DNA of 6,055 nt from Candidatus Sordicultor fermentans (GTDB lineage: Bacteria; Atribacterota; Atribacteria; Atribacterales; Caldatribacteriaceae), in NCBI GenBank assembly GCA_002385475.1, contig DGDO01000085.1, positions 9,746 through 15,800 on the forward strand, written 5' to 3'. This document shows, piece after piece, positions 1 through 3,253 of this stretch. Within the stretch, counting starts at the first letter, position 1, and each line of letters opens with the position of its first letter. Position numbers and translations under genes: made by a program. Under the pieces are notes generated by a model. The model was given only the letters and a program-made list of their open reading frames with translations. It had not been told where the DNA came from and made no database searches.

Positions 1-105
1 GCCTCTGGCCTCCCTCGCGATGACGGTTTAGAGGAGAAGCACCACGATGCTGAAGCACTTCTCTTTTTTTTCTCTTCCTCAAAGGGAGATTCTACGTATT
101 CTTCC

Positions 106-122
106 CCTCTCCTCCGGAGAGG
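106..122. repeat. Short hairpin, CCTCTCC/GGAGAGG arms
   Basis: The arms CCTCTCC (106-112) and GGAGAGG (116-122) are perfectly complementary around a 3-nt TCC loop. The same arms recur at 141-147 and 154-160, and a diverged version lies at 71-89. The three therefore look like successive copies of one repeat unit. There is no T-tract, so a terminator role is not supported. Confidence 0.55.
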
Positions 123-140
123 CTTATATATTCTTTTTTT

Positions 141-175
141 CCTCTCCTCAACGGGAGAGGGTCAGGGTGAGGGTG
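141..175. repeat. GGGTGAGGG-type intergenic repeat, copy 1
   Basis: A CCTCTCC/GGAGAGG hairpin (141-147 with 154-160) is followed by a GGGTGAGGGTG tail. The 23 bases 153-175 are identical to 1172-1194. A shorter shared piece, AGGGTGAGGGTG, occurs at 313-324. From general knowledge, repeats with the CCCTCACCCT...GGGAGAGGG...AGGGTGAGGG pattern are common REP-like intergenic elements in many bacteria. No coding capacity is evident. Confidence 0.7.
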
Positions 176-221
176 AATTCACTCATAAAATTTTCTTTTC
201 TCAATCCCCCTCCCTTATCCA

Positions 222-248
222 CCCTACCAAATCAATGATTTGGCAGGG
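222..248. repeat. Strong 12-bp imperfect hairpin
   Basis: CCCT (222-225) and CCAAATC (227-233) pair with GATTTGG (237-243) and AGGG (245-248). One A/C mismatch (226/244) interrupts the stem and the loop is only 3 nt (AAT). No T-run follows on either strand, so it is recorded as a structured intergenic repeat, not a terminator. It lies between two GGGTGAGGG repeat copies and may be part of the same mosaic. Confidence 0.5.
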
Positions 249-312
249 AACCCGGGCACTCCCTCCCGCGAGAGGTGGGAGAAAGAAATAAATGAGCGAT
301 GGGAGAAGAATT

Positions 313-324
313 AGGGTGAGGGTG
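313..324. repeat. Partial GGGTGAGGG-type repeat
   Basis: This 12-base tail, AGGGTGAGGGTG, is shared with the fuller copies at 141-175 and 1158-1194. It follows an inverted repeat CTCCC (259-263)/GGGAG (277-281) that may be the degenerate left half of the same element. Confidence 0.5.
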
Positions 325-363
325 GATTCCCTCAAGAAAATTAGCCTACCCCTTTTCCATCCC

Positions 364-392
364 TTTCCAGGAGTTAAATTTTACGTTATAAT
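364..392 (+). promoter_or_regulatory. Candidate sigma70-type promoter for the 421 gene
   Basis: A perfect TATAAT -10 box at 387-392 is preceded, after exactly 17 bp, by TTTCCA (364-369), which matches the TTGACA -35 consensus at 4 of 6 positions. Initiation would fall near base 399, giving a leader of about 20 nt that carries the ribosome binding site. The call rests on sequence match and position only. Confidence 0.55.
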
Positions 393-406
393 GAAGAAAA
401 TTGTGA

Positions 407-414
407 AAAGGTGA
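407..414 (+). promoter_or_regulatory. Ribosome binding site deciding the TTG start at 421
   Basis: AAAGGTGA at 407-414 ends 6 nt before TTG at 421. This ideal spacing is the main reason for accepting a non-ATG start for the following gene; the next in-frame ATG is at codon 39, inside the coiled coil. Confidence 0.6.
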
Positions 415-420
415 GATAAT

Positions 421-1086
421 TTGGCCAGAGCCCCTCTAGAAAAAAGAGTGGATAAATTAGAAGAAGCCCTTACAGAGTTAGCTCAACAATCCCGGGTTAC
501 AGAGCTAAAGTTAGCCAGTTTTATCCAGGAGATGCGAGACTACCGAGAAGAAAATAACCGGATGATTCGGGAGATGAAGGAAAATACCAGAATATTTGAA
601 GAAAGAATGGATAAGACTATTCAAGATATGAATCGCAAGTGGGGAGAGCTGGCCAATAAGATGGGAACTGTAACTGAAGATATAGTAGCCCCTGGCTTTC
701 CTTTTCTCATAGAAAGACACTTTGGTTTATCTCTTGATGATATAAGCTGTCGAAGAAAAGTAAAAGATAAATCTGGCAATAGATGGGAATTTGACCTGGT
801 AGCCAGAAGTGGAAACATAGCTTTTATTGTCGATGTAAAAAGTGACTATAATAAAGTAGAATATTTAGACCATTTCACTCAAGTACTTTTACCCAAAGCA
901 GCTGAGCTTCTTCCTGATCTCGGAGGGTGCAAGATTATAGGTTGTATTGCCTCCTTTAGATTAGACCCCTCTATCATTGAGAAAGCTTCCCAAATGGGTG
1001 TTTTAGCTATCTCTTTAGGAGGAGATTATTTAGAATTTTGTAATCAGGAAGTAGTAGAGAGTATAAGAGAGACTATAAGGGAGTAG
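421..1086 (+). CDS. Coiled-coil PD-(D/E)XK nuclease-fold protein (DUF3782-like)
   Basis: This 221-residue soluble protein has no signal peptide or membrane segment. Residues about 5-75 are highly charged with heptad-like hydrophobics (LEKRVDKLEEAL and onward), predicting a long coiled coil. A linker with the segment LANKMGTVTEDIVAPGFP (77-94) leads into a compact C-terminal domain. There, E123-F-D125 followed by D138-V-K140 forms the strand pair of a PD-(D/E)XK nuclease-like core, with E86 as a possible additional acidic residue. This order (coiled coil, G-x-V-x-E-D motif, FD...DVK) matches the DUF3782 group of predicted nuclease-fold proteins, whose biological role is unknown to me. The final residue of the core triad is D-V-K where E-V-K is commoner. 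Start is TTG, supported by a well-spaced binding site and upstream promoter. It appears monocistronic, flanked by repeats on both sides. A catalytically inactive DNA-binding role is possible. Confidence 0.7.
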   Translation: MARAPLEKRVDKLEEALTELAQQSRVTELKLASFIQEMRDYREENNRMIREMKENTRIFEERMDKTIQDMNRKWGELANKMGTVTEDIVAPGFPFLIERHFGLSLDDISCRRKVKDKSGNRWEFDLVARSGNIAFIVDVKSDYNKVEYLDHFTQVLLPKAAELLPDLGGCKIIGCIASFRLDPSIIEKASQMGVLAISLGGDYLEFCNQEVVESIRETIRE

Positions 1087-1157
1087 ACTTCTATGGCCCC
1101 CTCTTTTTCTCTCATCGTGAGAAGCAATTGAGGGAGACGACCTCTCTTTTTTCTTTT

Positions 1158-1194
1158 CCCTCACCCTTCCGGGGAGAGGGTCAGGGTGAGGGTG
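1158..1194. repeat. GGGTGAGGG-type intergenic repeat, copy 2
   Basis: CCCTCACCCT (1158-1167) and AGGGTGAGGG (1183-1192) form a perfect 10-bp inverted repeat with a 15-nt loop. Bases 1172-1194 are identical to 153-175. This is the most intact copy in the window, and the two near-identical copies flank the nuclease-like gene at 421-1086. No T-tract typical of a terminator follows; TTTTG at 1196-1200 is short and interrupted. Confidence 0.7.
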
Positions 1195-1208
1195 GTTTTG
1201 CTTTTTTC

Positions 1209-1223
1209 GTCACCCCTGAATGT
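1209..1223 (-). repeat. Half copy of the GGATNCC hairpin repeat
   Basis: GTCACCCCTGAATGT matches 13 of 15 bases of the left part of the minus-orientation copy at 1282-1310. The complementary half is not preserved, so this looks like a decayed or truncated member of the family. Confidence 0.45.
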
Positions 1224-1241
1224 ATTTATTTAAAAGTATCT

Positions 1242-1271
1242 GGATGCCTGATTAAAGATTTCAGGCATGAC
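1242..1271 (+). repeat. GGATNCC...GGNATGAC hairpin repeat, copy A
   Basis: A perfect 8-bp stem ATGCCTGA (1244-1251)/TCAGGCAT (1261-1268) surrounds a 9-nt loop, bounded by GG and GAC. It matches the copy at 1363-1392 in 29 of 30 bases. From general knowledge, hairpins of this kind (GGATTCC...GGAATGAC) are frequent short intergenic elements in many bacterial genomes. Confidence 0.7.
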
Positions 1272-1281
1272 AAAAAAGGAT

Positions 1282-1310
1282 GTCATTCCTGAATGTTTCT
1301 ATCAGGAATC
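1282..1310 (-). repeat. GGATNCC...GGNATGAC hairpin repeat, copy B (inverted)
   Basis: The stem ATTCCTGA (1285-1292)/TCAGGAAT (1302-1309) surrounds a 9-nt loop, the same 8-9-8 geometry as copies A and C but in opposite orientation. Read on its own strand, the third stem pair is T-A where the other copies have G-C, so both arms changed together. Confidence 0.7.
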
Positions 1311-1333
1311 TAAACAACAGGAGGAGAGCCTAT

Positions 1334-1372
1334 ATGGTTCCAAAAAGAAAAAGCAAAAACGTGGATGCCTGA
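1334..1372 (+). other. Possible 12-codon leader or truncated gene start
   Basis: ATG at 1334 is preceded by AGGAGG (1319-1324) at 9-nt spacing, an excellent translation start. The frame encodes the basic peptide MVPKRKSKNVDA and stops at a TGA (1370-1372) that lies inside the left stem of hairpin repeat copy C. It could be a gene beginning interrupted by arrival of the repeat, a leader peptide, or chance. No downstream continuation of a gene is recognisable. Confidence 0.2.
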
Positions 1373-1392
1373 TAAAAGATTTCAGGCATGAC
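1363..1392 (+). repeat. GGATNCC...GGNATGAC hairpin repeat, copy C
   Basis: The stem ATGCCTGA (1365-1372)/TCAGGCAT (1382-1389) with a 9-nt loop differs from copy A at one loop base. The close identity of A and C suggests recent spread or local duplication. Confidence 0.7.
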
Positions 1393-1401
1393 GGAGGAGG
1401 A

Positions 1402-1429
1402 GGATTCCCCGCTAAATTTCGGGAGTGAC
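1402..1429 (+). repeat. Diverged GGATTCC hairpin repeat, copy D
   Basis: This copy begins GGATTCCCCG and ends CGGGAGTGAC, keeping the GGATNCC...TGAC frame of the family. CCCG (1408-1411) pairs with CGGG (1420-1423), but the outer stem has a mismatch or bulge. The central sequence differs from copies A-C. Confidence 0.5.
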
Positions 1430-1476
1430 AGAGAGAGCCGTAAGACCCCTGTAATCCCTTTAAAAAGTAGCCTGTC

Positions 1477-1509
1477 CCCTTTTTATTATGGCCATAAAAA
1501 GGGTTTTTT
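1477..1509 (+). terminator. Intrinsic-terminator-like hairpin with T6 tract
   Basis: CCCTTTTTAT (1477-1486) and ATAAAAAGGG (1494-1503) form a perfect 10-bp stem around TATGGCC, followed directly by six T residues (1504-1509). The shape fits a rho-independent terminator on the plus strand, although the upper stem is only A-T. It lies 390 nt past the end of the 421 gene and 50 nt before the promoter of the next operon, so it would insulate that operon from read-through. Bases 1462-1467 (AAAAAG) could alternatively pair with 1479-1484 (CTTTTT). Confidence 0.5.
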
Positions 1510-1523
1510 GATAGATGTGGAAA

Positions 1524-1556
1524 AAGCTCACAGGTGACTATGGGGGGGCATAGCTT
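1524..1556. promoter_or_regulatory. Inverted repeats with G6 loop just upstream of -35 box
   Basis: CTATG (1538-1542) and CATAG (1549-1553) flank GGGGGG, and outer AAGCT (1524-1528)/AGCTT (1552-1556) arms lie around them. The structure ends 2-3 nt before the -35 element of the pilin operon promoter. It is a possible operator or structured site, but no known binding motif is recognised. Confidence 0.25.
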
Positions 1557-1558
1557 AA

Positions 1559-1587
1559 TTGAAAAAAATCTCTATCAAGTGTAAAAT
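1559..1587 (+). promoter_or_regulatory. Sigma70-type promoter of the solenoid-pilin operon
   Basis: TTGAAA (1559-1564) and TAAAAT (1582-1587) each match consensus at 5 of 6 positions and are separated by exactly 17 bp. Initiation near 1594 would leave a leader of about 20 nt containing the binding site GGGAGGTG (1603-1610). It is the only strong promoter seen ahead of the four closely spaced genes. Confidence 0.6.
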
Positions 1588-1614
1588 ATATGTACTTCAA
1601 TCGGGAGGTGGAAG

Positions 1615-1995
1615 ATGATGAAAGTTCGTTTAATCTTTTGTCTGATATTGCTATGTACTTTGCTCGTGAGCGGGGTAGCTTTCGCCGAACTTGCCGTTAT
1701 AGATACTACCATGGAGGGAGACCAGATTATCAGTGAGGATAGCCAACTTCTGGAGATTATCAAAGGAAATGTTACCGTCGAGGCCGGTGTGACTTTTCAA
1801 GTGGAGGGAATTGTGAATGGCAACTTAACTCTGAAAGAAGGAGCAAATCTCATTCTCAACGGGATTGTCGAGGGGGACTTAACTCTCGGGGCAGAGGCAA
1901 CAGCTACAATAAACGGGATTATAGGCGGCAATATCTATAATAATAGCGGAAATGAGATTGAAGTAAATGGCATTGTAAAAGGGGAGATTCATTGA
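1615..1995 (+). CDS. Secreted bactofilin-like beta-solenoid protein
   Basis: This is a 126-residue exported protein. Residues 1-24 form a Sec signal peptide: Lys/Arg at 3-5, a hydrophobic core, and a likely cut after A22-F-A24. The short segment 25-50 is followed by four exact 18-residue repeats (51-68, 69-86, 87-104, 105-122) and the start of a fifth (GEIH). Each begins G-[ND/E]-[VLI], has alternating hydrophobic residues and ends in (N/E)GI(V/I). This is the pattern of polymer-forming bactofilin beta-helices, which are normally cytosolic cytoskeletal proteins; here the signal peptide places it outside the inner membrane. It is probably a wall, envelope or pilus-associated structural factor, and function is inferred. 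It begins the operon, 44 nt before a prepilin gene. ATG at 1615 or 1618 are both possible; 1615 has the better spacing. The gene ends with tandem stops TGA TAA. Confidence 0.75.
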   Translation: MMKVRLIFCLILLCTLLVSGVAFAELAVIDTTMEGDQIISEDSQLLEIIKGNVTVEAGVTFQVEGIVNGNLTLKEGANLILNGIVEGDLTLGAEATATINGIIGGNIYNNSGNEIEVNGIVKGEIH

Positions 1996-2019
1996 TAACC
2001 ACAGCTCTCAACTAACCAT

Positions 2020-2042
2020 AAGGAGGAGGGGTTGTATGGTTG
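2020..2042 (+). promoter_or_regulatory. Ribosome binding site and ambiguous start of the PilV-like gene
   Basis: AAGGAGG (2020-2026), overlapped by a second GGAGG at 2025-2029, is a very strong site. The ATG at 2036 lies 6 nt after the second GGAGG but its frame ends after three codons (ATG GTT GGG TAA). The prepilin frame can only start at TTG 2040, 10 nt from GGAGG, because an in-frame stop lies at 2019-2021. Confidence 0.6.
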
Positions 2043-2642
2043 GGTAAGCGAGGGGGTCAGAGATTTATAGTTACTTCAGAAAGTAAAAATAGAGGGTTCT
2101 CGCTTATCGAGGTCGTGGTGGTAGCAGCCGTTCTGGCGCTTGCTGTTACATCGCTTTCTTCGCTTTTTTTGAGAGTCAACCTCGCTAAATCGGCCAATGA
2201 GAAGTTGCTCACTGCCAGCACGCTCGCTGAAGATATTTTGGAACACATCAGAGAAACGAGTATCAGAAAAACGACTACCGAAGGTTTTACCGGCGTTGAC
2301 GGATTTTCTAACCTTACGGAATGGCTTAAAACCAAGTTGAACAGTGGTAAGAATAGTTTAGAAGTATTTTTTAATTCCGATTATTTTGCTTCCCTAACCC
2401 CATTAATATATAAAGGAGAGACTCTTCCCGCCGCTATCAATACTCTACCGGAAGCGAAGAACCTCTCCTCTGTTATCTTCGAGGTGAAAGAACGAAATCT
2501 TATTAATAACGATATAGAAAAATTATTGGTAACGGTGGTTATCCGATGGAAAGAAATAGCAAGAAACCCGGGCGAGCAAGAGCGCGAATATCGTCTTGCC
2601 ACATATATTACCAAATCTGGGTTAAGAGAGTTTATCGAATAG
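2040..2642 (+). CDS. Type IV prepilin-like minor pilin, PilV/GspI type
   Basis: This 200-residue protein has a class III prepilin leader ending at G19. The cleavage motif is R18-G19|F20-S-L-I-E24-V, with the conserved Glu at mature position +5, followed by a hydrophobic helix to about residue 45. After the helix, A-x-x-LAEDILEHIRETS resembles the LAEe.LE.iR stretch typical of PilV/GspI-like minor pilins. The C-terminal part (about 160-195, LLVTVVIRWKE... LATYITK) has the beta-strand pattern of that group. It would be cleaved by a prepilin peptidase and inserted in the inner membrane, joining a minor-pilin complex that primes or caps a pilus or pseudopilus. TTG is the only usable in-frame start. 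The gene follows the solenoid gene by 44 nt and is followed after 13 nt by another prepilin. GspI versus PilV assignment is not certain. Confidence 0.75.
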   Translation: MGKRGGQRFIVTSESKNRGFSLIEVVVVAAVLALAVTSLSSLFLRVNLAKSANEKLLTASTLAEDILEHIRETSIRKTTTEGFTGVDGFSNLTEWLKTKLNSGKNSLEVFFNSDYFASLTPLIYKGETLPAAINTLPEAKNLSSVIFEVKERNLINNDIEKLLVTVVIRWKEIARNPGEQEREYRLATYITKSGLREFIE

Positions 2643-2655
2643 TGGGCTAAGCTTG

Positions 2656-3231
2656 ATGAAAGTTAGAAAAGTGGATTTCAATTCCGGTAAATTATCAGAG
2701 CGGGAGGAGCTGAATAGACAAAAAAAAGATTCTCACAGCCAGGGGATGACTTTGCTTGAGGTAGTCATAACCATTGCCATTATGGCTTTTCTTGCGGTTA
2801 CACTGTATCAGTTTTTTAATTTTATGAACAAGGAAAGCCGGGCGCAAATATCCGACCAGGAGTTTGTTGATAGACTCAATCTCTTTTTCCATAATATTGC
2901 CAAAGACTTTAGAACTGCAGAAACAGTGGAGTTCGATAATGGGAGCTCTCCCGATGTATTAGGAGTATTAACAATAAACACAGTTGAGGGAGAGGAGAAT
3001 ACCTACACTTTTGAAACATCGGAAGATGAGATAAGAATATTTAAAAATGGAACGAAAATCGTTCGGGGACCAGTAACCACAGCTACTATTACTTGTGAAG
3101 ATAATGGTTCCTATTATACGCGGCTCTATCTATTCTTTAGCACTCCCGTTGGTAACTATGACTTATCGGTAGTGAGGCGAAACCCTCCTGACCCTGAAGT
3201 TATTGAGGTAGAAGGTAAAGAGGTAGATTAA
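2656..3231 (+). CDS. Type IV prepilin-like minor pilin, PilW/GspJ type
   Basis: About 191 residues from ATG 2656 (a TTG directly precedes it). The leader is unusually long, about 30 residues, charged and rich in Lys, Arg and Glu. It ends in Q-G|M-T-L-L-E-V, with Glu at +5, followed by a hydrophobic helix (VVITIAIMAFLAVTLYQFF). The globular part (LNLFFHNIAKDFRTAETVEF, then several beta strands) resembles PilW/GspJ/ComGF-like minor pilins, in which an amphipathic helix with a DFR-like motif is common. No good Shine-Dalgarno sequence precedes the ATG, and the upstream stop is only 13 nt away, so translational coupling is likely. A GGGAGGAG at 2702-2709 lies inside the leader but no standard start codon follows it, so a shorter leader is not supported. 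Role by inference: partner of the PilV-like protein in the same tip or priming complex. Confidence 0.72.
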   Translation: MKVRKVDFNSGKLSEREELNRQKKDSHSQGMTLLEVVITIAIMAFLAVTLYQFFNFMNKESRAQISDQEFVDRLNLFFHNIAKDFRTAETVEFDNGSSPDVLGVLTINTVEGEENTYTFETSEDEIRIFKNGTKIVRGPVTTATITCEDNGSYYTRLYLFFSTPVGNYDLSVVRRNPPDPEVIEVEGKEVD

Positions 3232-3253
3232 TGAATAATTTGAGGTGTTTTCT

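Larger units (their letters stand above)
1..363. other. Gene-poor repeat-rich intergenic stretch
   Basis: No convincing gene is present. The plus strand is strongly pyrimidine-rich from about 57 to 220, and several short inverted repeats follow one another (106-122, 141-160, 222-248, 259-281). A 63-codon open frame at 47-238 is made largely of these repeats and has no protein-like composition, so it is not called. The decamer GCGATGACGG at 17-26 recurs at 4844-4853 and looks like the tail of a dispersed intergenic repeat. Confidence 0.7.
1087..1476. other. Gene-poor repeat-rich intergenic stretch
   Basis: This interval holds a GGGTGAGGG-type repeat (1158-1194), a cluster of four or five GGATNCC...GGNATGAC hairpins (1209-1429) and one minute ORF (1334-1372). 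No open frame of protein-like composition was found on either strand. A short imperfect hairpin just after the 421 gene (about 1114-1126, TCTCA/TGAGA) is too weak to be called a terminator. Confidence 0.65.

Noticed and set aside
47..238. 63-codon open frame on the plus strand
   Set aside because: It is built from pyrimidine-rich hairpin repeats, has a low-complexity composition (FFFSS, RVRVRV) and no family resemblance.
222..248. Terminator
   Set aside because: The hairpin is strong but no T-tract follows on either strand, and no gene ends nearby.
1209..1429. CRISPR array
   Set aside because: The repeats are palindromic, occur in both orientations, are unevenly spaced and lack uniform spacers.
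2057..2335. 92-codon minus-strand frame opposite the PilV-like gene
   Set aside because: It is fully antisense to a gene with a clear prepilin motif and pilin-like sequence, and has no protein-family features of its own.
3245..3253. GTG start for the PilX-like gene
   Set aside because: GTG 3245 lies within the Shine-Dalgarno sequence itself; ATG 3254 has the correct 6-nt spacing.
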